From NCBI RefSeq assembly GCF_009852415.1, contig NZ_WOXS01000002.1:4690001-4754000 (forward strand): a stretch of DNA of 64,000 nt, given 5' to 3'. Source of the DNA: Streptomyces sp. Tu 3180 (GTDB lineage: Bacteria > Actinomycetota > Actinomycetes > Streptomycetales > Streptomycetaceae). The notes below the pieces were generated by a model. The model was not told the origin of the DNA. It was given only the letters and a program-made list of their open reading frames with translations, and did not search any database. This document shows, one piece after another, positions 51,875 to 60,095 of this stretch (its first letter is position 1; the number at the start of each line of letters is the position of its first letter). Position numbers and translations under genes: made by a program.

Positions 51875-53665
51875 GTGCCGAACCGCTGGAGGACGACGAC
51901 CCGCGCCGGATCGGGGCGATCCCGCTGCTGGGACGCCTCGGGGCCGGCGGGATGGGCCGGGTCTACCTCGGCGTGCACGAGGGGCGCTACGCGGCGGTCA
52001 AGCAGCTGCTGCCCTCGGTCGTCGGTGAGGACAATGACTTCCTGCGCCGCTTCGGGCACGAGCTGGACAACCTCGCGCGCTTACCCGAGGAGGCGACCGC
52101 CCCGCTCCTCGTGGGCGACCGCACCGCCCGGCCCCCGTGGTTCGCCACCGCCTACGTCCCCGGGCTCACCCTGCACGAGGCCCTCGAGGTCCACGGAGGC
52201 CCCCTGCCCGCCGACGCCCTGTGGCTGCTGCTGCGCGAGGCGGCCTCGGGCCTGGCGGCGGTGCACGCGCTGGACATGGTGCACCGGGACCTGAAGCCGT
52301 CCAACGTCATGCTCACCCTCGACGGCCTCACCCTCATCGACTTCGGCGTGGCCCGCGCCGCCGAGCAGAGCCGGCTCACCCGCACCGGCATGGTGGTGGG
52401 CACGCCCGCCTACATGTCCCCCGAACAGGCCTCGGGGGCACGGCGGTCGACCGGCGCCGTCGACGTGTTCGCCCTCGGGTCGGTCCTCGCGTACGCGGCG
52501 AGCGGCCGGCCGCCCTTCGGCGACGAGTCGGGACCCGGCGTGCTGTACCGGATCGTGCACGAGGAACCCGGCCTCGACGCCGTGCGCGCGCTCGACCCCG
52601 AACTCGCCGAGGTGGTCGCGGCCTGTCTGGACAAGGACCACGAGGGGCGGCCGACCGCCGCCGAACTGGTCGAACACGCCGAGCGGCACGGCCCGTTCAC
52701 CCCGCCGCTGTGGCCGCGGGCCGTCACGGAGCGGCTGGCCGAGCGGGCCGCCTTCGCCGCGAGGACGCCCCGCGCCGACGAACTGCCGGAACCCGCCGGG
52801 CCCGTCACCCCCGCCGGACCCGCCGCTCCCGTCGTCACTCCCGCGCGGTCGGGGAAGCCCGAACGCCGGCGGCGCACCCGCGTGGTGTTCGCCGTCGTTC
52901 CGGTGGTCGTCGTGGCCGCGGGGACGACGATCGCGATCCAGCCCGTGCCGCACACGTCCGGCCCCGGCGCCGAGGCCCGTGCCACACCGTCCGCCTCCGC
53001 CCCGGCGTCGCTCGACCCCGTGCCGTCCTCCTCACCGCGGGCGAAGGAGGAACCGCGGAAGTCGCCGTCCCCGTCACCCTCCGGGGGCGGGGACGACGCC
53101 CGCGCGGCAGGCGGCGGTCCGGCGGGCGACGGCCCGGGCGGGAGCGGCGACGGCGGCTCCGGCGGCCCGGACGACCCGGGCGCGCCGGGGGGTACGGGCG
53201 CCTCCGCGGGCTCCACGGGCTCCACGGGGTCAGGCGGTTCCGGCGGTCCGGGCGGTCCGGACGGTCCGGACGGCGGGTCCGGTGACACCGGGGCCCCGGC
53301 CTCCGGTCACTTCGGCCTCATGAACGGCGAGGACCGCAAAGTGCCTCGTCGAGGTCATCAACTCCACCGACACGGGCTTCTGCACCGACTCGGCCGCCCA
53401 CTGGACGTTCGCGAGCGGGGCGGGCGGCGCGGTCGAGGTCGTCAACGGGGACAGCGGCTCCTGCCTGAAGGCGAACATGAAGGGCCAGGCCGTCTTCACC
53501 GCGGACTGCGCCCAGGGCGGCACCTCGGTGCTGTGGCGCCGGGGCTCCGGCGACACGCTCAGCAGCGTCTCCAACGGCGGCTGCCTCGACCTGGCCTTCG
53601 GTTCCGGCCTCGCGACCCAGAACTGCGCGCCGGGGACGGCGTCCCAGCGCTGGACGAAGGTGTAG
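51875..53665 (+). pseudogene. receptor-type Ser/Thr protein kinase, frameshifted at both ends
   Basis: The kinase domain is clear: GRLGAGGMGRVYLG (glycine loop), YAAVKQL (catalytic Lys), VHRDLKPSN, LIDFGVARA, GTPAYMSPEQ. A Pro-rich linker, a TM helix (around 52880-52945) and a long Gly/Ser/Asp linker lead to an extracellular Cys-containing domain (GSCLKANMKG...NGGCLDLAFGS), lectin-like in look. The glycine loop frame has no ATG/GTG start; GTG 51875 fits if one G is missing near 51880. The extracellular domain is reached only if one A of AAA at 53338-53340 is removed. An in-frame TTA (52081) would make it bldA-dependent. Sequencing error is as likely as decay. Confidence 0.8.
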
Positions 53666-53706
53666 CCCGCGGCGGGAACCGGCGCCCCCCGGTCGACCCG
53701 CTCCGG

Positions 53707-54093
53707 TCACTCGCCCCGGTCGCGCTTGTCGCCGTCCTTGTCGCCGTCCTCGTCCCGGTCCCTGCTCACGTCCTTGTCCCCGTCCCCGTCCCGGGTCCCG
53801 GGCCTGTCGTCGCCCAGCGACTTCAGGAACTCGGGGTTGTCGTCGGGCGCCACCCACTGCTGCCGGCCGCCCCGGCTCCAGGCGGACCCGACGGCGCCGC
53901 CCGCGCCCGCGGGGTGCCGCTTCTTGCCGGCGATGATCCACGAGATCGAGCCGACGAGCGGGAACAGCAGCACGAGGATCGCCCACAGCGGCTTGGGCAT
54001 GTGACGGATGTCCTCCTCCTCCGTGCTGATGCAGTCGATGAACGCGTAGACGCTCAGCGCCAGAGGCACGAGGAACATCAGCACCCGGAGCAT
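53707..54093 (-). CDS. PLDc_N membrane protein with charged repeat tail
   Basis: A 128-residue protein from ATG 54093 (GGAGAGG upstream). Two helices, LRVLMFLVPLALSVYAFIDCI and KPLWAILVLLFPLVGSISWIIAG, form the phospholipase D N-terminal (PLDc_N) module found alone in many actinobacterial membrane proteins. The C-terminus is a highly charged Asp/Lys/Arg repeat (DGDGDKD, DEDGDKDGDK) that probably faces the cytoplasm. There is no catalytic HKD motif, so it is not a phospholipase. Confidence 0.78.
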   Translation of the reverse strand: MLRVLMFLVPLALSVYAFIDCISTEEEDIRHMPKPLWAILVLLFPLVGSISWIIAGKKRHPAGAGGAVGSAWSRGGRQQWVAPDDNPEFLKSLGDDRPGTRDGDGDKDVSRDRDEDGDKDGDKRDRGE

Positions 54094-54168
54094 GGGACCT
54101 CTCCAGAGGGAAGGGGGTCGGGGCCGTCGGCACAGCCCCCAGGTACAGGGCCAGGGTAGCCGCTCGGG

Positions 54169-54181
54169 GATACTTGACCGC
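54169..54181 (+). promoter_or_regulatory. probable leaderless promoter of mqnL
   Basis: GATACT (54169-54174) lies 7 nt before the mqnL ATG (54182). The spacing suggests transcription starts at the start codon. No ribosome site precedes the ATG. Confidence 0.5.
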
Positions 54182-55633
54182 ATGGCTTACGACGATCTTC
54201 GCTCCCTGCTCAGGGCGCTGGAGCGCGAGGGTGACCTCAAGCGCATCAAGGCCGAGGTCGACCCGCACCTGGAGGTCGGTGAGATCGTCGACCGGGTGCA
54301 GAAGGCCGGCGGTCCCGCGCTGCTCTTCGAGAACGTGCGCGGCTCGAGCATGCCCCTCGCGATGAACGTGTACGGCACCGACCGCCGCCTGCTGAAGGCG
54401 CTCGGCCTGAAGTCGTACGCGGAGATCTCCGAGAAGATCGGCGGCCTGCTCAGGCCCGAGCTGCCGCACGGCTTCGTCGGCGTGCGCGAGGCCTTCGGCA
54501 AGCTCGGCGCGATGACGCACGTGCCGCCGAAGAAGGTGAAGGACGCGCCGGTGCAGGAGGTCGTCCTGCGCGGCGACGACGTGGACCTCGAACGGCTCCC
54601 CGCCCTGTTCACCTGGCCCAAGGACGGCGGCTCCTTCTTCAACCTGGGCCTGACCCACACCAAGGACCCCGAGACGGGCGTCCGCAACCTGGGCCTGTAC
54701 CGCCTCCAGCGCCACGACCGGCGCACCATCGGCATGCACTGGCAGATCCACAAGGACAGCCGCAACCACTACCAGGTCGCCGCCCGGCGCGGCGAGCGGC
54801 TGCCGGTCGCCATCGCCTTCGGCTGCCCGCCGGCGGTGACGTACGCCTCCACCGCCCCGCTCCCCGGCGACATCGACGAGTACCTGTTCGCCGGGTTCCT
54901 GCAGGGCAAGCGGATCGAGATGGTCGACTGCAAGACGGTCCCGCTCCAGGTCCCGGCCCAGGCGGAGGTCGTCCTGGAGGGCTGGCTGGAGCCGGGCGAG
55001 ATGCTGCCCGAGGGCCCCTTCGGCGACCACACCGGCTTCTACACCCCGCAGGAGCCCTTCCCGGCGCTGACCATCGACTGCGTGACCATGCGCAAGCGCC
55101 CGCTGCTCCAGTCGATCGTCGTCGGCCGCCCGCCGACGGAGGACGGCCCGCTCGGCCGCGCGACGGAACGCTTCTTCCTGCCGCTGCTCAAGATCATCGT
55201 CCCGGACATCGTGGACTACCACCTCCCCGAGGCCGGCGGCTTCCACAACTGCGCGATCGTCTCGATCGACAAGAAGTACCCCAAGCACGCGCAGAAGGTC
55301 ATGCACGCCATCTGGGGCGCCCACATGATGTCGCTGACCAAGCTGATCGTGGTCGTCGACTCCGACTGCGACGTGCACGACCTGCACGAGGTCGCCTGGC
55401 GGGCCCTCGGCAACACCGACTACGCCCGTGACCTCACCGTCGTCGAGGGCCCCGTCGACCACCTCGACCACTCCTCCTACCAGCAGTTCTGGGGCGGCAA
55501 GGCGGGCATCGACGCGACGAAGAAGTGGCCCGAGGAGGGGTACACGCGCGACGGGGGCTGGCCCGACATGGTCGAGTCCGACCCGGACACCGCCGCCCTG
55601 GTCGACCGCCGCTGGAAGGAGTACGGACTGTGA
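54182..55633 (+). CDS. mqnL: UbiD-like decarboxylase of the futalosine menaquinone pathway
   Basis: The 483-residue UbiD-family enzyme removes the carboxyl group from the naphthoate precursor using prenylated FMN. Family blocks include IGMHWQIHKDSRNHYQVAARRGERLPVAIAFGCPPA, EYLFAGFLQGKRIEMVDC, EGWLEPGEMLPEGPFGDHTGFYTP and HAIWGAHMMSLTKLIVVVDSDCDVHD. The place in a cluster with the prenyltransferase (mqnP), UbiX (mqnM) and aminofutalosine synthase (mqnE) makes the menaquinone role clear. The start is probably leaderless. It overlaps the next ORF by GTGA. Confidence 0.93.
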   Translation: MAYDDLRSLLRALEREGDLKRIKAEVDPHLEVGEIVDRVQKAGGPALLFENVRGSSMPLAMNVYGTDRRLLKALGLKSYAEISEKIGGLLRPELPHGFVGVREAFGKLGAMTHVPPKKVKDAPVQEVVLRGDDVDLERLPALFTWPKDGGSFFNLGLTHTKDPETGVRNLGLYRLQRHDRRTIGMHWQIHKDSRNHYQVAARRGERLPVAIAFGCPPAVTYASTAPLPGDIDEYLFAGFLQGKRIEMVDCKTVPLQVPAQAEVVLEGWLEPGEMLPEGPFGDHTGFYTPQEPFPALTIDCVTMRKRPLLQSIVVGRPPTEDGPLGRATERFFLPLLKIIVPDIVDYHLPEAGGFHNCAIVSIDKKYPKHAQKVMHAIWGAHMMSLTKLIVVVDSDCDVHDLHEVAWRALGNTDYARDLTVVEGPVDHLDHSSYQQFWGGKAGIDATKKWPEEGYTRDGGWPDMVESDPDTAALVDRRWKEYGL

Positions 55634-56100
55634 GTCCCCTCGCCGTGGGCGGTCCGGCGCTCTTCATCGGCACCGGCACCGACTACGTGGCCCTGGTGCG
55701 GCCCGAGCTGGACCCGGCCGACCCGGGGGTCCGCCGGGTCGCCGACGAGGCGGGTGTCACGCCGGAGGAGCTCGCGGGTCCCGGCGACACCTGGGCGGTG
55801 CTCTTCGAGCACGGCGGCGAGGGCGACGGCTTCGAACTGCCCGGTGTGCGCGACGCGGAACCCGCCGGCTTCGCCCGGCTGCTGCGCGACGGGCTCGCCG
55901 CGGCGAGCGGGCCGTTCACGGTCGACGGCGGCGCGGTGCTGCGGCTGGACGCCCGTCCGTCCGGCGCGGACGCGTACGCCTTCACGGCGCACGTCACCCC
56001 GCCCGAGGACGCGGGGACACCCCTGACCGTGGAGACGGGTCCGCTGCCCGTCGCCGGACTGCTGGCCGACCTCGACACGTTCCTCGGGAGCCTCGCATGA
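55630..56100 (+). CDS. hypothetical protein in the menaquinone operon
   Basis: A 156-residue protein from GTG 55630, which overlaps the mqnL stop (GTGA); its own stop overlaps the mqnP ATG. It is acidic, with no membrane helix, and begins VSPLAVGGPALFIGTGTDYVALVRPELDPADPG. Later segments (GDTWAVLFEHGGEGDGFELPG, PFTVDGGAVLRLDARPSG) look beta-rich. I do not recognise a family. Tight coupling on both sides suggests it works with MqnL or MqnP. Confidence 0.75.
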   Translation: MSPLAVGGPALFIGTGTDYVALVRPELDPADPGVRRVADEAGVTPEELAGPGDTWAVLFEHGGEGDGFELPGVRDAEPAGFARLLRDGLAAASGPFTVDGGAVLRLDARPSGADAYAFTAHVTPPEDAGTPLTVETGPLPVAGLLADLDTFLGSLA

Positions 56101-57020
56101 TGACCACCGCCGACGGAGTCGTGGGCCCGGGTCCGGCACCGCGGCCGGCCGGGAGGGTGAAGGCGTTCCTGCGCCTGGTGATGATCGAGCACTCGGTCTT
56201 CGCCCTCCCCTTCGCCTACATCGCCGCGCTCACCGCGATGTACCAGTGGGACGCGAACATCCACTGGGGCCGACTGCTGCTGGTCACCCTCGCCATGGTC
56301 GGGCTGCGGACCTTCGCGATGGCCGCCAACCGGATCATCGACCGCGAGATCGACGCCCGCAATCCGCGCACCGCGCACCGCGAGCTGGTCACCGGCGCGA
56401 TGTCGGTGAGGCACGCCTGGACGGGCGCGCTCGTCGCCCTCGTCGTCTTCCTGGGCGCGGCGGCGCTGCTCAACCCGCTCTGCCTGGCCCTCGCGCCCGT
56501 CGCCGTGATCCCGATGGTGGTGTATCCGTACGGCAAGCGGTTCACGAACTTCCCGCAGGCCATCCTCGGCCTCGCCCAGGCGATGGGCCCGGTCGGCGGC
56601 TGGCTGGCCGTCACCGGCAGCTGGTCCTGGGAGGCGGTCGTCCTCGGTCTCGCGGTCGGTGTCTGGATCGGCGGCTTCGACCTGATCTACGCCTGCCAGG
56701 ACGTCGACACCGACCGCGAGACCGGCGTGAAGTCCGTCCCGGCCCGCTTCGGCGTCCCGGCCGCCATCCGGGGCGCCCGCGCCTGCCACGCCGTGACGAC
56801 GGCGCTGTTCGTCTGGTACGCGCTCCTCACCGGCGCCGGCGCCTTCTTCTGGCTGGGCCTGCTGATCGTCGCCGGCGCCTTCGTCTACGAGCACACCATC
56901 GTCCGCCCGACCGACCTGTCCCGCCTGAACAGGGCGTTCTTCAGCGTCAACGGCTTCATCGGGATCGCCCTGTTCGTGTGCGCGCTGCTGGACCTGCTGG
57001 TGCGCGGTCTGACCCTGTAG
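56097..57020 (+). CDS. mqnP: UbiA-type prenyltransferase of menaquinone synthesis
   Basis: A 307-residue, multi-helix membrane enzyme that attaches the polyprenyl chain to the naphthalene ring. The two aspartate motifs are NRIIDREID (Asn78, Asp82, Asp86) and DVDTDRETG near residue 201, which bind Mg-prenyl diphosphate. Start ATG 56097 overlaps the upstream stop. It is the last gene of the mqnL operon; a hairpin follows at 57109-57135. Confidence 0.92.
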   Translation: MMTTADGVVGPGPAPRPAGRVKAFLRLVMIEHSVFALPFAYIAALTAMYQWDANIHWGRLLLVTLAMVGLRTFAMAANRIIDREIDARNPRTAHRELVTGAMSVRHAWTGALVALVVFLGAAALLNPLCLALAPVAVIPMVVYPYGKRFTNFPQAILGLAQAMGPVGGWLAVTGSWSWEAVVLGLAVGVWIGGFDLIYACQDVDTDRETGVKSVPARFGVPAAIRGARACHAVTTALFVWYALLTGAGAFFWLGLLIVAGAFVYEHTIVRPTDLSRLNRAFFSVNGFIGIALFVCALLDLLVRGLTL

Positions 57021-57108
57021 AAGTCGGTGCGCCGGGCGCCGGCCCGGGTTCTCACCGGCACCCTGCGGATCGCCCTGCGGGGAAACCCCGGGAAAGTACG
57101 GCGCTCGC

Positions 57109-57135
57109 GGTCGCACGCCTCGGTGGCGTGCGACC
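57109..57135 (+). terminator. terminator after mqnP
   Basis: GGTCGCACGC (57109-57118) pairs perfectly with 57126-57135, extended by one more base pair inside, with a 5-nt loop. It lies about 90 bp past the mqnP stop. The rest of the 266-bp gap holds no supported gene. Confidence 0.7.
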
Positions 57136-57286
57136 TGCCGGTGGCGGGGCGGTGTCCTGAGCCCGGGTGGCCGACGACCGGGAGTCCTCACGGGCTGTCC
57201 CGTGCCCGCCGTCCGGCAAGTCCGCGCGATGAACCCCTGGGCGCCTGCCCCGGCAGTCCGGCCGCCGGCACGCGGCCGGCCGGGGC

Positions 57287-57487
57287 TCAGCCCTGCGGCT
57301 CCTGCGGCCTGGCGTCGACCTCGCGCAGCCCCTGGTCCCTGAGTTCGGTGCGGGCCTCGGTGCGGTGGCCGCGGGCGATGTAGTCCCGCACGACCGCCTC
57401 GACCGCGTCCTGAGGCGAGCCGACCCCCGCCAGGACCATCACCTCCACCACGAGTTCCGCGTCGAGGCTGATGTTCACCTTGGCCAT
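57287..57487 (-). CDS. orphan VapB-like ribbon-helix-helix protein
   Basis: A 66-residue protein. Its N-terminal ribbon (MAKVNISLDAELVVEVMVLAG) and helices (VGSPQDAVEAVVRDYIARGHR) match the VapB/DUF2191 antitoxin type. No VapC toxin or other toxin lies next to it. The C-terminal tail is charged (TELRDQGLREVDARPQ). It is probably a stand-alone DNA-binding regulator, or the surviving half of a toxin-antitoxin pair. ATG 57487 is supported by GGGGGAAC upstream. Confidence 0.7.
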   Translation of the reverse strand: MAKVNISLDAELVVEVMVLAGVGSPQDAVEAVVRDYIARGHRTEARTELRDQGLREVDARPQEPQG

Positions 57488-57575
57488 CGTTCCCCCTTCG
57501 TCGCCCGTGCGCGCACTGTAGCCGCTTCCGGAGGTCCCCGACCGGTCCTGAGCGCCGCCGCCCTCCGCCCGCCGG

Positions 57576-57587
57576 TAGGCTCAAGGC
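57576..57587 (+). promoter_or_regulatory. leaderless promoter of mqnM
   Basis: TAGGCT (57576-57581) fits the TAnnnT -10 form and lies 6 nt before GTG 57588, with no ribosome site. Transcription should start at or next to the GTG. Confidence 0.6.
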
Positions 57588-58262
57588 GTGAACGCAGGAG
57601 AAACGGGGCGCAAGCCTTGGATCGTGGGGGTGTCCGGGGCGTCCGGGACGCCCTACGCAGCCGCTGTGCTGCGTGCGCTTCTCGCGGCGGGGGAGAGCGT
57701 CGACCTCGTCGTCAGCCGGGCCTCGCGGCTCACCCTGCTCGACGAGACCGGCCTCTCCTACCGGGACGCCCATTGGCGGGACGACCTGTGCCGATGGCTG
57801 TCCCGGGGCGCGGACGGCAAGCCGGACACCTTCGCCGTGGACCTCGACGGCGTACGGCACTGGGCCGCCGGTGACCTCGCGGCCGGGCCGTCCTCGGGGT
57901 CGTACCCGAGCAAGGGCATGCTGATCGTGCCCGCCTCCACGGCCTGCGTGGCCGGGGTGGCGCTCGGGCTGTCCAAGGACCTGTTGCAGCGGGCGGCGAG
58001 CGTGACCCTGAAAGAGGGACGCAAGCTGGTCGTGGCCGTGCGGGAGACCCCGCTGAACGGCCAGACCCTGCGGCACCTGGTCGCCCTCGACGACGCGGGC
58101 GCGGCCGTGGTGCCCGCCTCACCGGCCTTCTACGCGGGCGCGACGCACATCCAGGACCTGGTGGACTTCGTCGCCGGACGCGTGCTCGACGCGGCGGGCG
58201 TCGAGCACCGCCTCTACCGCCGCTGGGAGGGCGAACTCGGCGGCGGATCCCGCTCCGACTGA
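57588..58262 (+). CDS. mqnM: flavin prenyltransferase (UbiX type)
   Basis: A 224-residue flavoprotein that builds prenylated FMN, the cofactor of the UbiD-type enzyme MqnL encoded at 54.2 kb. Motifs: VGVSGASGTPYAAAVL at the N-terminus (phosphate binding), SKGMLIVPASTACVAGVALGLSKDLLQRAASVTLKEGRKLVVAVRETPL with the conserved Ser/Lys/Arg-rich core. GTG 57588 is leaderless. It is transcribed apart from mqnL, with the VapB-like gene between them. Confidence 0.93.
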   Translation: MNAGETGRKPWIVGVSGASGTPYAAAVLRALLAAGESVDLVVSRASRLTLLDETGLSYRDAHWRDDLCRWLSRGADGKPDTFAVDLDGVRHWAAGDLAAGPSSGSYPSKGMLIVPASTACVAGVALGLSKDLLQRAASVTLKEGRKLVVAVRETPLNGQTLRHLVALDDAGAAVVPASPAFYAGATHIQDLVDFVAGRVLDAAGVEHRLYRRWEGELGGGSRSD

Positions 58263-58339
58263 GCACACGCCGCAACGGCACGGCAACGCACCACCCTCTC
58301 AGGAACTTTCATCCCTCTTCAGTGGAAGGCTTCGATTCG

Positions 58340-58798
58340 ATGGACGCGGTGGACAGGCAGCTCATCCAGGCCCTGAGGGAGAACGGCCGGGCCTCCTACG
58401 CGGAGCTGGGGCGCCTCGTCGGACTGTCGGGCCCCAGCGTCACCGACCGCATCAACCGGCTGGAGGCGGCCGGTGTCATCACCGGCTACCGCGCCACCGT
58501 GGACGCCGCCTCGCTCGGCCTCGGCGTGACCGCCCTGATCGGCATCTCGCTCTCGGACGCCGCCGACCACGAGGACGTGGCGCAGCGGCTGAAGGACCTG
58601 AGGGAGATCGAGGACTGCTGGTTCATCGCCGGCGACGACTCCTTCATGCTCAAGGTGCGGGCGAACGACGTGGACGGACTGGAGAAGATCATCCGCCGGC
58701 TGTCCGGCACCAAGGGCGTCTCCCGGACCCGTACCACCATCGTGCTCTCCACGAAGTGGGAGAACCGCGTCGGTGAGCTGCCCGAAGAGGTCCGCTAG
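58340..58798 (+). CDS. Lrp/AsnC family regulator
   Basis: A 152-residue regulator with the AsnC-type HTH (MDAVDRQLIQALRENGRASYAELGRLVGLSGPSVTDRINRLEAAGVITGYRATV) and a RAM ligand domain (GVTALIGISLSD...CWFIAGDDSFMLKVRANDVDGLEKIIRRL). I prefer ATG 58340, where GGAAGG lies 8 nt upstream, over GTG 58322. Lying between mqnM and mqnE, it may respond to an amino acid or to a menaquinone precursor. Confidence 0.88.
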   Translation: MDAVDRQLIQALRENGRASYAELGRLVGLSGPSVTDRINRLEAAGVITGYRATVDAASLGLGVTALIGISLSDAADHEDVAQRLKDLREIEDCWFIAGDDSFMLKVRANDVDGLEKIIRRLSGTKGVSRTRTTIVLSTKWENRVGELPEEVR

Positions 58799-58846
58799 CC
58801 GGGGCGTACGGTGGGCGGAGTCTGTCTGAGGAAAAGAGGGATCGGC

Positions 58847-60010
58847 ATGGACGTCGGGCTCAAGCGCGAGCTGGAGGACAAGGTCAGGGCGGGCGTGCGC
58901 CTGACCCGTGAGGACGGCATCGCGCTGTACGAGTCGGACGACCTGGCCTGGCTGGGCGGGCTGGCGCACGAGGTGCGGACGCGGCTGAACGGCGACGTGG
59001 TGCACTTCAACGTCAACCGCCACCTCAACATGACGAACGTGTGCACCGCCTCCTGCGCGTACTGCTCCTTCCAGCGCAAGCCGGGGGAGAAGGACGCGTA
59101 CACGATGCGCATCGAGGAGGCGGTGCGGCTGGCCAAGGCGATGGAGCCGGAGAACCTCACCGAGCTGCACATCGTCAACGGGCTGCACCCGAACCTGCCG
59201 TGGCGCTACTACCCGCGTTCCCTGCGCGAGCTGAAGGCCGCCCTGCCGGGGGTGTCGCTGAAGGCGTTCACCGCCACCGAGATCCACCACTTCGAGACCA
59301 TCTCCGGGCTGTCCGCCTCGCAGATCCTCGACGAGCTGATCGACGCGGGCCTGGAGTCGCTGACCGGCGGCGGCGCGGAGATCTTCGACTGGGAGGTGCG
59401 GCAGCACATCGTCGACCACCGCACCCACTGGGAGGACTGGTCGCGCATCCACCGGCTGGCGCACCAGAAGGGGCTGAAGACCCCGTGCACCATGCTCTAC
59501 GGCCACATCGAGGAACCCCGCCACCGGGTGGACCACGTGCTGCGGCTGCGTGAGCTGCAGGACGAGACCGGCGGCTTCCAGGTGTTCATCCCGCTGCGCT
59601 ACCAGCACGACTTCGTGGACGTGAAGGACGGCAAGGTCCGCAACCGGCTGCAGGCGCGCACCCGGATGGCCACCGGCGCGGAGGCGCTGAAGACGTTCGC
59701 CGTCTCCCGGCTGCTGTTCGACAACGTGCCGCACGTCAAGGTCTTCTGGGTGATGCACGGCGTGCAGACCGCGCAGCTGGCGCTGCAGCACGGCGCGGAC
59801 GACATGGACGGCTCGGTGGTCGAGTACAAGATCACGCACGACGCCGACAACTACGGCACCCCGGACAAGCTGACCCGCGAGGACCTGCTGGACCTGATCC
59901 GCGACGCCGGCTTCCGCCCGGTGGAGCGCAACACGCGCTACGAGATCATCCGCGAGTACGACGGCCCCGACCCGGCACGCCGGGAGTCCCCGCAGCCGAT
60001 GCGGGTCTGA
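58847..60010 (+). CDS. mqnE: aminofutalosine synthase (radical SAM)
   Basis: The 387-residue radical SAM enzyme joins 3-[(1-carboxyvinyl)oxy]benzoate to S-adenosylmethionine, giving aminofutalosine. The iron-sulfur Cys are in NVCTASCAYCSF (Cys66, 70, 73). Other blocks: ENLTELHIVNGLHPNLPW, KAFTATEIHHFE and GGGAEIFDWEVRQHIVDHRTHWEDW. ATG 58847 follows AGAGGG. It completes the visible futalosine set; mqnA-D lie elsewhere. Confidence 0.94.
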   Translation: MDVGLKRELEDKVRAGVRLTREDGIALYESDDLAWLGGLAHEVRTRLNGDVVHFNVNRHLNMTNVCTASCAYCSFQRKPGEKDAYTMRIEEAVRLAKAMEPENLTELHIVNGLHPNLPWRYYPRSLRELKAALPGVSLKAFTATEIHHFETISGLSASQILDELIDAGLESLTGGGAEIFDWEVRQHIVDHRTHWEDWSRIHRLAHQKGLKTPCTMLYGHIEEPRHRVDHVLRLRELQDETGGFQVFIPLRYQHDFVDVKDGKVRNRLQARTRMATGAEALKTFAVSRLLFDNVPHVKVFWVMHGVQTAQLALQHGADDMDGSVVEYKITHDADNYGTPDKLTREDLLDLIRDAGFRPVERNTRYEIIREYDGPDPARRESPQPMRV

Positions 60011-60073
60011 CCCGGGACGCGGGGAGGCGCCGCCGCGCCCGGCGCGGGCCGGGGCCGGGGCGTGAGGCCGGTG

Positions 60074-60095
60074 GCCGGGCGGGTACCCGCCCGGC
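60074..60095. promoter_or_regulatory. 22-bp palindrome directly before the udgX start
   Basis: A perfect 22-bp inverted repeat (60074-60095) ends at the base before ATG 60096. It can fold as a 9-bp stem with a GTAC loop. It may block ribosome access, terminate mqnE transcription or bind a regulator. No ribosome site is present. Confidence 0.55.

Noticed and set aside
53318..55471. Long minus-strand frame opposite mqnL
   Set aside because: It is a mirror of mqnL codon use. The Val/Leu/Arg repeats are typical of antisense translation.
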